Source of the DNA: Rubrivivax sp.
Lineage (GTDB): Bacteria; Pseudomonadota; Gammaproteobacteria; Burkholderiales; Burkholderiaceae_C
Assembly: GCA_016789955.1 (NCBI GenBank)
Contig: JAEUPB010000078.1
Location: 1 to 57,350, forward strand
Direction: 5' to 3'
DNA length: 57,350 bases
How positions within the stretch are numbered: the stretch's first letter is position 1; every line of letters starts with the position of its first letter. The notes beneath the pieces were generated by a model. The model made no database searches and was not told where the DNA came from. It was given only the letters and a program-made list of their open reading frames with translations. Positions 45,623 to 54,010 of this stretch are shown in pieces. The position numbers and the translations under genes are program-made.

Positions 45623-47341
45623 ATGGAGCATCCGGTGATCCCCATCGCGCGGGCCGACGAGCAGCGCCAGCGCAAGCGCCGGCAGCCCCGCGGGCGGGCC
45701 GTGGAGCCCGCGGCGCTCGACGACCTGCGTGCGCTGTTCGGTGAAGAAGCCCTCCCGCGCGACCGTCTGATTGAGGCGCTGCACGCGATCCAGGACCGCC
45801 ACGGCCAGCTCCACGTGCGCCACCTGGCCGCGCTGGCCGCGCGCATGAAGCTCTCGCAGGCCGAGGTCTACGAGGTGGCGAGCTTCTATCACCACTTCGA
45901 CGTGGTGCGCGAAGGCGAGGCCGACGTGCCGCGCCTGACGGTGCGCGTGTGCGACGGGCTGGCCTGCGAGATGGCCGGCGCGGGTTCGCTGCTCGAACGG
46001 TTGCCGCAGATCCTCGGCGCCGACGTGCGCGTGATCGCCGCTCCGTGCGTCGGCCGCTGCGAGACCGCGCCGGTGGCCGTGGTGCACCAGCGGCCCGTGC
46101 TGCGTGCCGACGCAGCCGCCGTGCAGGCCGCGGTGCAGGCCGGCCACACGCAAGCCGACGTGCCCGACGCGATCGGGTACGACGCCTACGTCGCGCAAGG
46201 CGGCTACACGCTGCTGCGCGATTGCCTGAAGGGCACCCGCACGGCCGAGGCCGTGATCACCGAGCTCGAGGCCTCGGGCCTGCGTGGCCTGGGCGGCGCG
46301 GGCTTCCCGGCCGGCCGCAAGTGGCGCATCGTGCGCGGCCAGCCGGCACCGCGGCTGATGGCCGTGAACATCGACGAAGGCGAACCCGGCACCTTCAAGG
46401 ACCGCTGGTACCTCGAACGCGACCCGCACCGCTTCCTCGAAGGCCTGCTGATCGCCGCGTGGGCGGTGGGCATCGACCGCATCTGGATCTACCTGCGCGA
46501 CGAGTACCACGGCTGCCGCTCATTGCTGCAGCGCGAGCTGGCGGCGCTGCGCGCCGCGATGCCCGAGGCGCCGCCGATCGAACTGCGTCGCGGGGCCGGC
46601 GCGTACATCTGCGGCGAGGAGTCCGCGATGATCGAGTCGATCGAAGGCCGTCGCGGCATGCCGCGGCTGCGGCCGCCGTACGTGGCGCAGGTGGGCCTGT
46701 TCGGCCGGCCGACGCTGGAGCACAACTTCGAGACGCTGCACTGGGTGCGCGAGCTGCTGGAGCGCGGCGCCGCGTGGTTCACGTCGCACGGGCGGCACGG
46801 CCGCACGGGGCTGCGCAGCTACTCGGTGAGCGGCCGCGTGCGCGAGCCTGGCGTGAAGCTGGCGCCGGCGGGCATCTCGCTGCGCGAACTCGTCGACGAG
46901 CACTGCGGCGGCATGCTGCCGGGGCACGAGCTGTACGCCTACCTGCCGGGTGGCGCCTCGGGCGGCATCCTGCCGGCGCGGTTGGCCGACGTGCCGCTGG
47001 ACTTCGACACGCTGCAGCCGCACGACTGCTTCATCGGCTCGGCGGCGGTGATGGTGCTCTCGCAGCACGACCGCGCGCGCGATGCGGCCCGCAACGTGAT
47101 GCGCTTCTTCGCGCACGAGAGCTGCGGGCAGTGCACGCCGTGCCGCGTGGGCACCGCCAAGGCCGCCGCGCTGCTGGACGCGCCGCGGTGGGACCGCGCG
47201 CTGCTGGCCGAGCTGTCGCACGTGATGCGCGACGCGTCGATCTGCGGCCTCGGGCAGGCGGCGCCGAACGTCGCCGATGGCGTGCTGCGGCACTTCGCGC
47301 ACGAGGTGGGCGCGGAGGGCGCGAAAGGAGAGGCGCCATGA
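45623..47341 (+). CDS. NAD-dependent formate dehydrogenase beta subunit (NuoE-NuoF fusion)
   Basis: A 572-residue diaphorase subunit in which a NuoE-like and a NuoF-like domain are fused. Residues 1 to about 165 are thioredoxin-like with a 2Fe-2S site (CDGLAC and CVGRC). From about 190 the NuoF part has the FMN/NADH segments GLRGLGGAGFPAGRKW and NIDEGEPGTFKDRW, and GAYICGEESAMIESIEG. The 4Fe-4S site is formed by SCGQCTPC plus a later Cys in SICGLGQAAPN. It passes electrons from formate to NAD+. The size and fusion resemble the beta subunit of Methylobacterium FDH1. The ATG at 45623 begins the homologous region. It overlaps the alpha-subunit gene by 4 bp. Confidence 0.92.
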   Translation: MEHPVIPIARADEQRQRKRRQPRGRAVEPAALDDLRALFGEEALPRDRLIEALHAIQDRHGQLHVRHLAALAARMKLSQAEVYEVASFYHHFDVVREGEADVPRLTVRVCDGLACEMAGAGSLLERLPQILGADVRVIAAPCVGRCETAPVAVVHQRPVLRADAAAVQAAVQAGHTQADVPDAIGYDAYVAQGGYTLLRDCLKGTRTAEAVITELEASGLRGLGGAGFPAGRKWRIVRGQPAPRLMAVNIDEGEPGTFKDRWYLERDPHRFLEGLLIAAWAVGIDRIWIYLRDEYHGCRSLLQRELAALRAAMPEAPPIELRRGAGAYICGEESAMIESIEGRRGMPRLRPPYVAQVGLFGRPTLEHNFETLHWVRELLERGAAWFTSHGRHGRTGLRSYSVSGRVREPGVKLAPAGISLRELVDEHCGGMLPGHELYAYLPGGASGGILPARLADVPLDFDTLQPHDCFIGSAAVMVLSQHDRARDAARNVMRFFAHESCGQCTPCRVGTAKAAALLDAPRWDRALLAELSHVMRDASICGLGQAAPNVADGVLRHFAHEVGAEGAKGEAP

Positions 47342-50091
47342 ACGCACCCGCGGACCGCATCGCCTTCACGCTCGACGGCCGGGCCGTGCACGCGACTCCC
47401 GGCGAATCGATCCTGCAGGTGGCCGACCGCGAGGGCGTGGCCATCCCGCGCCTGTGCTGGAAGGACGGCCTGGCGCCCGCCGGCAACTGCCGCGCCTGCG
47501 TGGTGGAAGTGGCCGGCGAGCGCACGCTGGCGGCGTCGTGCTGCCGGCAGCCGACGGCCGGCATGCAGGTGGCCACCGCCAGCGACCGTGCGCGCACCTC
47601 GCAACGCCTGGTGCTGGAACTGCTGCAGAGCGACCTGCCCGAGGCGGCCTACACGCGCCACAACGAGGTCGACCACTGGGCGGATCGGCTCGGCGTCGGT
47701 CGCCCGCGCTTTGCCGCGCGCAAGGCGGTGGCGCCCGACCCCAGCCACCCGGCCATCGCCGTCCACCTGGACGCCTGCATCCACTGCACGCGCTGCCTGC
47801 GCGCCTGCCGTGACGAGCAGGGGAACGATGTGATCGGCCTGGCGCTGCGCGGCGGCGACACGCGCATCGTGTTCGACATCGACGATGCGATGGGCACGTC
47901 GACGTGCGTGGCCTGCGGCGAGTGCGTGCAGGCCTGCCCGACGGGTGCGCTGGCGCCGGCCGGCGGCGTGGCGGCGCAGCAGCCCGACCGCACCGTCGAT
48001 TCGCTGTGCCCGTACTGCGGCGTCGGCTGCCAGATCACCTACCACGTGCAGGGCGACCGCATCCTCTACGTCGAGGGGCGCGACGGCCCGGCCAACCACG
48101 GCCGGCTGTGCGTGAAGGGCCGCTACGGCTACGACTACGCGCGCCACCCGCAGCGGCTGACGCAACCGCTGATCCGCCGCGCCGATGCGCCCAAGGGCCC
48201 GCTGCCCGAGGGCACCGACCCGCGCTCGCTGTTCCGCCCGGCCACGTGGGACGAGGCGCTGGCGCTCGGCGGCGGCACGCTGCGTCGGCTGCGCGATGCG
48301 CACGGCCGCCACGCGCTGGCCGGCTTCGGCTCGGCCAAGGGCAGCAACGAGGAGGCGTACCTGTTCCAGAAGCTGGTGCGGCTGGGCTTCGGCAGCAACA
48401 ACGTCGACCACTGCACGCGGCTGTGCCACGCCTCCAGCGTGGCCGCGCTGCTCGAGGGCATCGGCTCGGGCGCGGTCAGCAACCCCGTGGCCGACGTGCG
48501 GCACGCCGAGGTGGTGATCGTGATCGGCGCCAACCCCACGGTGAACCACCCGGTGGCGGCGAGCTGGATCAAGAACGCGGTGCGCGCCGGCACGAAGCTG
48601 ATCGTGATCGACCCGCGCGGCAACGACCTCGTGCGCGACGCGCACCGCTTCCTGCGCTTCACGCCCGACACCGACGTGGCGCTGCTGAATGCGCTGATGC
48701 ACGTCATCGTCACCGAAGGGCTGGTGGACCAGCGCTTCATCGCCGACCGCACCAGCGGCTACGAGGCGCTGGCGGCCAACGTGCGCGCCTTCAGCCCCGA
48801 GGCGATGGCGCCGGTGTGCGGCATCGACGCCGGCACGCTGCGCGAGGTGGCGCGACTCTACGCCACCAGCCGCGCGTCGATGATCCTGTGGGGCATGGGC
48901 ATCAGCCAGCACGTGCACGGCACCGACAACGCCCGCTGCCTGATCGCGCTGGCGCTGATGACGGGCCAGATCGGCCGCCCCGGCACCGGGCTGCATCCGC
49001 TGCGCGGCCAGAACAACGTGCAGGGCGCCAGCGACGCCGGGCTGATCCCGATGATGTACCCCGACTACCAGCGCGTCGGCGACGCGGCGGCGCGCGCCCG
49101 CTTCGCGCAGGCCTGGGGCGTGCCGGAGTCGTCGCTCGACGACCAGCCCGGCCTCACGGTGGTGGAGGTGATGCGCGCGATCGAGGCCGGCCGGGTGCGC
49201 GGCATGTACATCCTCGGCGAGAACCCGGCGATGAGCGACCCCGACGCCGACCATGCCCGCGCCGCGCTGGCCAAGCTCGACATGCTGGTCGTGCAGGACA
49301 TCTTCCTCACCGAGACGGCGATGCTCGCCGACGTGGTGCTGCCGGCCTCGAGCTTCGCCGAGAAGATGGGCAGCTTCACGAACACCGACCGCACGGTGCA
49401 GCTGGGCCGCCCGGTGCTGCAGCCGCCGGGCGACGCGCGGCAGGACCTGTGGATCCTGCAGCGCATGGGCGAGCAGTTCGGGCTGCCGTGGGGTGTCTAC
49501 GGCGAGGGCGAGACCGCGGTGGCCGCGGTGTTCGACGAGATGCGCCACACGATGCCGAGCATCGCCGGCATCACCTGGCCGCGGCTCGTGGCCGAGGGCG
49601 CCGTGACGTATCCGTGCACGCACGAGGGCGACCCCGGCTCGCCGGTGGTGTTCACCGACCACTTCCCCACCGCCGATGGCCGTGCCCGCTTCGTGCCGGC
49701 CGACTTCCTGCGCGCCGACGAGCAGCCCGACGAGGCCTACCCGCTGGTGCTGATCACCGGCCGACAGCTCGAGCACTGGCACACCGGCAGCATGACGCGA
49801 CGCTCCGGCGTGCTCGACGCGCTGGAGCCCGACCCGGTGGCGATGCTGAACCCGACCGACCTGCAGCGCCTGGGCCTGCAGCCGGGCGAGCGCATCACGA
49901 TCGCGTCGCGCCGCGGCGAGGTGACGCTGTACGCGCGCGCCGACGACAGTTCGCCGCCGGGCGCGGTGTTCGTCGCCTTCTGCTGGTTCGAAGCCGCGAT
50001 CAACAAGCTGACCAACCCGGCGCTGGACCCGGTGGCCAAGATCCCGGAGTTCAAGTACTGCGCGGTGCGGGTGTGCGCAGCACGGGGGTAG
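47338..50091 (+). CDS. NAD-dependent formate dehydrogenase alpha subunit (Mo/W-bis-MGD, cysteine type)
   Basis: A 917-residue soluble formate dehydrogenase catalytic subunit. The N-terminus is NuoG-like: a 2Fe-2S ferredoxin domain (CWKDGLAPAGNCRAC, SCC), then two 4Fe-4S clusters (CIHCTRCLRAC, CVACGECVQACP). The molybdopterin domain starts with the CPYCGVGC cluster motif. The residue aligned with selenocysteine of other FDHs is Cys363 in NNVDHCTRLCHASSV. MGD-binding features include GANPTVNHPVA and the C-terminal LITGRQLEHWHTGSMTRR. The ATG at 47338 overlaps the beta-subunit stop. It oxidises formate to CO2 and feeds NAD+ through the beta subunit. Confidence 0.94.
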   Translation: MNAPADRIAFTLDGRAVHATPGESILQVADREGVAIPRLCWKDGLAPAGNCRACVVEVAGERTLAASCCRQPTAGMQVATASDRARTSQRLVLELLQSDLPEAAYTRHNEVDHWADRLGVGRPRFAARKAVAPDPSHPAIAVHLDACIHCTRCLRACRDEQGNDVIGLALRGGDTRIVFDIDDAMGTSTCVACGECVQACPTGALAPAGGVAAQQPDRTVDSLCPYCGVGCQITYHVQGDRILYVEGRDGPANHGRLCVKGRYGYDYARHPQRLTQPLIRRADAPKGPLPEGTDPRSLFRPATWDEALALGGGTLRRLRDAHGRHALAGFGSAKGSNEEAYLFQKLVRLGFGSNNVDHCTRLCHASSVAALLEGIGSGAVSNPVADVRHAEVVIVIGANPTVNHPVAASWIKNAVRAGTKLIVIDPRGNDLVRDAHRFLRFTPDTDVALLNALMHVIVTEGLVDQRFIADRTSGYEALAANVRAFSPEAMAPVCGIDAGTLREVARLYATSRASMILWGMGISQHVHGTDNARCLIALALMTGQIGRPGTGLHPLRGQNNVQGASDAGLIPMMYPDYQRVGDAAARARFAQAWGVPESSLDDQPGLTVVEVMRAIEAGRVRGMYILGENPAMSDPDADHARAALAKLDMLVVQDIFLTETAMLADVVLPASSFAEKMGSFTNTDRTVQLGRPVLQPPGDARQDLWILQRMGEQFGLPWGVYGEGETAVAAVFDEMRHTMPSIAGITWPRLVAEGAVTYPCTHEGDPGSPVVFTDHFPTADGRARFVPADFLRADEQPDEAYPLVLITGRQLEHWHTGSMTRRSGVLDALEPDPVAMLNPTDLQRLGLQPGERITIASRRGEVTLYARADDSSPPGAVFVAFCWFEAAINKLTNPALDPVAKIPEFKYCAVRVCAARG

Positions 50092-50095
50092 TCCG

Positions 50096-51442
50096 GTGAC
50101 CACGCTGCTGCTGCGCCACGCGCAGGTGCTGGTCACGATGGACGAGCTGCGGCGCGAGATCGCCGGCGGCGGCATGTACGCGCGCGACGGCGTCATCGAG
50201 GTCGTCGGCACCGACGAGGCCCTGCCGGCCACCGCCGACACGGTGATCGACGCCTCCGGCCAGGTGGTGCTGCCGGGGCTCGTCAACACGCACCACCACT
50301 TCTACCAGACGCTCACGCGCACGCTGCCCGCCGCGCAGGACGCGTCGCTGTTCGGCTGGCTGCAGGCGCTGTACCCGGTGTGGGCGAGGCTGACGCCCGA
50401 GATGCTGCACGTGTCCACGCAGGTGGCGCTGGCCGAACTGATGATGAGCGGCTGCACGACGGTCGCCGACCATCACTACATCTACCCGAACGGTTGCCGG
50501 CTCGACGACTGCATCGACGCAGCGCGCACGGTGGGGCTGCGCTTCCACGCGTCGCGCGGCGCGATGAGCGTCGGGCAGAGCGCCGGGGGGCTGCCGCCGG
50601 ACGAGGTGGTCGAGCGCGAGGAGGCGATCCTCGCCGACACCGAACGGCTGATCCTGCGGCACCACGATGCCGCCCGGTACGCGATGCAGCGCATCGTCGT
50701 GGCCCCGTGCAGCCCGTTCTCGGTGTCGACCGGGCTGATGCGCGACGCCGCCGCGCTGGCCCGCCGCCACGGCGTCCACCTGCACACCCATTTGGCGGAG
50801 AACGACAGCGACATCGCCTACACCCGCGAGCGGTTCGACTGCACGCCGGCCGAGTACGCCGAGCAGCTCGGCTGGCTGGGGCCCGACGTGTGGCACGCGC
50901 ACTGCGTGAAGCTGGACGCCGCCGGCATCGCCGCCTTCGCGCGCAGCGGCACCGGGGTGTCGCACTGCCCGGGCTCGAACATGCGGCTGGGCTCCGGGAT
51001 CGCGCCGGTGCGTGCGATGCGCGACGCCGGCGTGCCGGTGTCGCTGGCGGTGGACGGCTCGGCCAGCAACGACAGCGGCCACCTGCTGGCCGAGGCGCGG
51101 CTGGCGCTGCTGCTGCAACGCGTGGGCTTCGGAGCCGGCGCGATCGGCGCGCGCGAGGTGCTCGAGATCGCCACGCGCGGCGGTGCCCGCGTGCTCGGGC
51201 GCGACGACATCGGCGTGCTGGCGCCCGGCATGGCGGCCGACGTGGTCGGCTTCCCGGTCGACGGCCTGGCGCAGGCCGGCGCGCACGACCCCGTGGCCGC
51301 GTTGCTGTTCTGCGAGCCGCCGGCGGTGCGCACCAGCGTGGTCGGCGGGCGCGTGCGGGTGCGCGACGGGGAGCCCCAGACGCTGGACCTCCCGCGCCTG
51401 CTCGAGCGGCACCGCCGCCAGGCCGCGACGCTGGTGGCCTGA
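50096..51442 (+). CDS. 8-oxoguanine deaminase-like amidohydrolase
   Basis: A 448-residue TRZ/ATZ-type amidohydrolase starting at GTG 50096, 4 bp after the formate dehydrogenase alpha stop. Zinc and catalytic motifs are VLPGLVNTHHHFYQTLTR, HLAENDSD with the catalytic Glu, HAHCVKL, and the active-site Asp in VDGSASNDSGHLL. The SHCPGSNMRLGSG loop is typical of guanine/8-oxoguanine deaminases. It probably deaminates a purine such as 8-oxoguanine to urate. Its placement inside a formate dehydrogenase/molybdenum-cofactor block is unexplained; the near-zero spacing suggests co-transcription. Confidence 0.82.
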   Translation: MTTLLLRHAQVLVTMDELRREIAGGGMYARDGVIEVVGTDEALPATADTVIDASGQVVLPGLVNTHHHFYQTLTRTLPAAQDASLFGWLQALYPVWARLTPEMLHVSTQVALAELMMSGCTTVADHHYIYPNGCRLDDCIDAARTVGLRFHASRGAMSVGQSAGGLPPDEVVEREEAILADTERLILRHHDAARYAMQRIVVAPCSPFSVSTGLMRDAAALARRHGVHLHTHLAENDSDIAYTRERFDCTPAEYAEQLGWLGPDVWHAHCVKLDAAGIAAFARSGTGVSHCPGSNMRLGSGIAPVRAMRDAGVPVSLAVDGSASNDSGHLLAEARLALLLQRVGFGAGAIGAREVLEIATRGGARVLGRDDIGVLAPGMAADVVGFPVDGLAQAGAHDPVAALLFCEPPAVRTSVVGGRVRVRDGEPQTLDLPRLLERHRRQAATLVA

Positions 51443-51449
51443 AGCGGCG

Positions 51450-52115
51450 TCAGCGGCCGATCGGCCCGCCGTCCGGCGCAGCTTGCAGCCGCTGCAGTTC
51501 CTCGACCGTGTTGGCGTTCGCGAAGGCCGCCCCGTCGGCAAAGGTCACCGTCACGCAGCCGTGCTGCGCGGTCCAGCGGTCGACCTTGCGGCCCCCCTCG
51601 GCCAGGTAGCGGGCGAGGCTGTCCTTCAGCGACGCGCGCAACAGGCAGAACACGGGCTGCGTGCGCAGGTCGCCGCCCTCGACGCACGCGGCCATCGCGA
51701 GGCTGGCGCCTTCGGCCGACACCGCGGCGGCGAGCCGGCCCGCCAGGTCGAGCGGGAAGTTCGGCGAATCGCACGGCACCGTCACCAGCCAGGGCGTGCG
51801 GCAGGCCTGCAGCGCCGCGAGCCAGCCGGCCAGCGGCCCGGCGTGGTCGCCGGTGGCGTCCGGACACACCGGCACGCCGAATGCCGCGTAGGCGTCGAGG
51901 TGGCGGTTGGCATTCACCAGCAGCGCGCCCACCTGGGGTGCCAGCCGCTCCAGCGCGTGCAGGGCGAGCGGCCGGCCGTGCCACGGCTGCAGCCCCTTGT
52001 CGACGCCGCCCATGCGCGTGCCGCGACCGCCGGCCAGCACCACGCCGGTGATGTCGGCGCGGAGCGGGGTGGCCGGGTTCGCGGAGAGGAGGGGCACCGT
52101 CATGGTCGCGGGCAT
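51450..52115 (-). CDS. mobA: molybdenum cofactor guanylyltransferase
   Basis: A 221-residue nucleotidyltransferase that adds GMP to molybdopterin to give MGD, the cofactor of both formate dehydrogenases here. The N-terminal GTP-binding signature is [18 protein letters not shown]. Downstream come [19 protein letters not shown], the [13 protein letters not shown] loop, VPCDSPNFP and the late [10 protein letters not shown] segment, all family marks. Two in-frame ATGs are possible (52115 and 52103) and neither has an obvious ribosome-binding site. It is transcribed convergently with the deaminase gene and divergently from fdhD. Confidence 0.93.
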   Translation of the reverse strand: MPATMTVPLLSANPATPLRADITGVVLAGGRGTRMGGVDKGLQPWHGRPLALHALERLAPQVGALLVNANRHLDAYAAFGVPVCPDATGDHAGPLAGWLAALQACRTPWLVTVPCDSPNFPLDLAGRLAAAVSAEGASLAMAACVEGGDLRTQPVFCLLRASLKDSLARYLAEGGRKVDRWTAQHGCVTVTFADGAAFANANTVEELQRLQAAPDGGPIGR

Positions 52116-52146
52116 TGTCCGCCGGGCGCGGCGGTAAGCTCGCGCC

Positions 52147-53061
52147 GTGCTCGCCGCCGACGACTTCGACCGCCAGGCCTACGACCCCGCCGGGGCATAC
52201 CCGCTCGTGCCCGGCGCGCCGCGGCTCACGCAGGCGCGCTGCGAGCTGCTGAAGACCGTGGTGGCCGTGGACCAGTCCGGCGAGCGGCGCACGCTGTCGA
52301 TGCCCCACGAGCGGCCGCTGACGGTGTTCGTCGACCGGCAGGAGATCGTCACGCTGATGACGCTGGGCGTATGCCCGGAGTGGCTGGTGCTGGGCTGGCT
52401 GCTGAACCAGCGGCTGGTGGGGCGGGTGCAGGACATAGAGTCGATCACCGTCGACTGGGACGTGGCCGCCGCGGCCGTGCGTACGCAGGCCGGCGTGCAG
52501 GACCTGGCGGCCAAGACGGCGCGGCGTGTCGTCACCACCGGCTGCGGGCAGGGCACCGTGTACGGCGACCTGATGGCGCACACCGAGGGCCTGGTGCTGC
52601 CGCCGCCGCACCAGGCGCGCATCTCGCAGGGCACCATCACCCGCATCGTCGACGCGATCCGGCTGCACCCCAGCGTGCATCGCCGCGCCGGCTCGGTGCA
52701 CGGCTGCGCGCTGTTCGAAGGCGCGCGCATGCTGATGTTCGTCGAGGACGTCGGGCGCCACAACGCGATCGACACCATCACCGGCTGGATGGCCCTGCAC
52801 GGCGTGCCGGGCGGCGACAAGGTCTTCTACACGACCGGCCGGCTGACCAGCGAGATGGTGATGAAGGCCGCGCGCATCGGCGTGCCCATCGTCGTGTCGC
52901 GCAACGGCGTCACGGCGATGGGGCACGAACTCGCGTCGCTGTTGGGCATGGCGCTGTTCGGGCGCGCGGCGCACCGCCACTTCCTCTGCTACACCGGCTC
53001 CGAGCGTTTCGACGCCGAGCCCGACGGCCCGCGCAGCACGGTCCGCGTCGTATCCGGCTGA
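52147..53061 (+). CDS. fdhD: formate dehydrogenase accessory sulfurtransferase
   Basis: A 304-residue FdhD family protein that hands sulfur from IscS/NifS to the Mo/W-bis-MGD cofactor, a step required for formate dehydrogenase activity. Family motifs are [63 protein letters not shown] and [14 protein letters not shown]. The swapped-loop CxxC site of E. coli FdhD is represented here by a single cysteine, Cys133 in [11 protein letters not shown]. It starts at GTG 52147, divergent from mobA. It should serve both formate dehydrogenases of this region. Confidence 0.93.
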   Translation: MLAADDFDRQAYDPAGAYPLVPGAPRLTQARCELLKTVVAVDQSGERRTLSMPHERPLTVFVDRQEIVTLMTLGVCPEWLVLGWLLNQRLVGRVQDIESITVDWDVAAAAVRTQAGVQDLAAKTARRVVTTGCGQGTVYGDLMAHTEGLVLPPPHQARISQGTITRIVDAIRLHPSVHRRAGSVHGCALFEGARMLMFVEDVGRHNAIDTITGWMALHGVPGGDKVFYTTGRLTSEMVMKAARIGVPIVVSRNGVTAMGHELASLLGMALFGRAAHRHFLCYTGSERFDAEPDGPRSTVRVVSG

Positions 53062-53191
53062 CAGACGTGCGGCGTACGTCGCACCGGCTGGGACTGGGTG
53101 AGCTTCCGGCGGGGTTGCATTCGATAACATCTGCGGCCCTCGCGGAGCTGTCATCCGCAGCCTTACCCCCTCGCTGGAGCGCCGCCCGGGA

Positions 53192-53806
53192 ATGTCGGAA
53201 CACACCAAGCTCGATGCCGATGAAGCGTTCGCCCGGCTCGGCCTCATCACGCGACAGTTGCACCAGGCGATGGCCGAGCTCGGATTCGATGCCCAGCTGC
53301 ACCGCATCGCCAGCGAGATCCCCGACGCCCGCGAGCGGCTGAGCTACGTCGGCAAGATGACCGAGGAGGCCGCGCACAAGGTGCTCGGGCTCGTCGACGA
53401 TGCGCGGCCGTCGTGCCTGGCGCTGCGCGACGAGGCGCGCGCGCATCAGGCGGCGCTGGACGCGCTGGCCGTGGACGGTCTGGCGCCCCCGGTGGCGGCG
53501 GCGCTGCAGGCCGCCCGCGACTTCGCCGCCCGCGCAGAGGCCGGCGCGGTCCGCCATGCCGACGTGCTGGGCGAGATCATGCTGGCGCAGGACTTCCAGG
53601 ACCTCTCCGGCCAGGTGATCAAGAAGGCCATCGACGTCATCAGCCGCACCGAGACGCAGCTGCTGCAGCTGCTCTCGCAGAGCGCGCCGCAGCACCTGGC
53701 GGTGGCGGCTGCGGCGGCCAACGAGCAGCTCCAGGGCCCGCAGACGCCCGAGAAGGCGCTGAAGCAGGACGACGTGGACGACCTGCTGTCCTCGCTCGGC
53801 TTCTGA
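53192..53806 (+). CDS. cheZ: chemotaxis protein phosphatase CheZ
   Basis: A 204-residue CheZ homologue that dephosphorylates CheY-P. The conserved catalytic helix is MLAQDFQDLSGQVIKKAI, with the Asp and Gln of the active site. The C-terminal CheY-binding peptide is QDDVDDLLSSLGF, separated by a flexible linker. The N-terminal half is the long four-helix-bundle hairpin. It stands apart from any cheY, cheA or flagellar genes in this window, between fdhD and the formate dehydrogenase-N genes. It may be the end of a chemotaxis set split elsewhere, or a spare phosphatase. Confidence 0.92.
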   Translation: MSEHTKLDADEAFARLGLITRQLHQAMAELGFDAQLHRIASEIPDARERLSYVGKMTEEAAHKVLGLVDDARPSCLALRDEARAHQAALDALAVDGLAPPVAAALQAARDFAARAEAGAVRHADVLGEIMLAQDFQDLSGQVIKKAIDVISRTETQLLQLLSQSAPQHLAVAAAAANEQLQGPQTPEKALKQDDVDDLLSSLGF

Positions 53807-53871
53807 TCCTTCGCGGCGCGATCCGCTGACGGCCTGCCGCGGTTGCGCGGCGGCTCCCGGGCATCTCCGAC

Positions 53872-53888
53872 CGCGACAACTTGTCGCG
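53872..53888. promoter_or_regulatory. perfect 8-bp dyad upstream of the FDH-N operon
   Basis: CGCGACAA and its inverse TTGTCGCG flank a single C. It lies about 120 bp before the fdnG start in the 204-bp gap after cheZ. The symmetry suggests a dimeric regulator site for the formate dehydrogenase-N operon; the regulator is unknown. Confidence 0.45.
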
Positions 53889-53908
53889 CCCGTGAAGTTC
53901 CTCACGGG
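53889..53908. promoter_or_regulatory. 7-bp hairpin adjacent to the dyad
   Basis: CCCGTGA (53889-53895) pairs with TCACGGG (53902-53908) around a 6-base loop. It is immediately next to the first dyad. No T-tract follows, so an intrinsic terminator is unlikely; a second operator half or an mRNA leader hairpin is possible. Confidence 0.35.
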
Positions 53909-54010
53909 GATTCACCCTGATTGCCCGAGCCTGCAAGGGGGGGAATAACTCCATCTGTCGCTGCCCGCCGCCGGCCGGCAGTGGCGTTCACGCGAAGGAG
54001 ACATCGACTG

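Noticed and set aside
46939-50289. 1116-codon open frame antisense to the formate dehydrogenase genes
   Set aside because: His/Arg/Ala-rich composition with no domains; it mirrors the high third-position GC of the real genes on the other strand.
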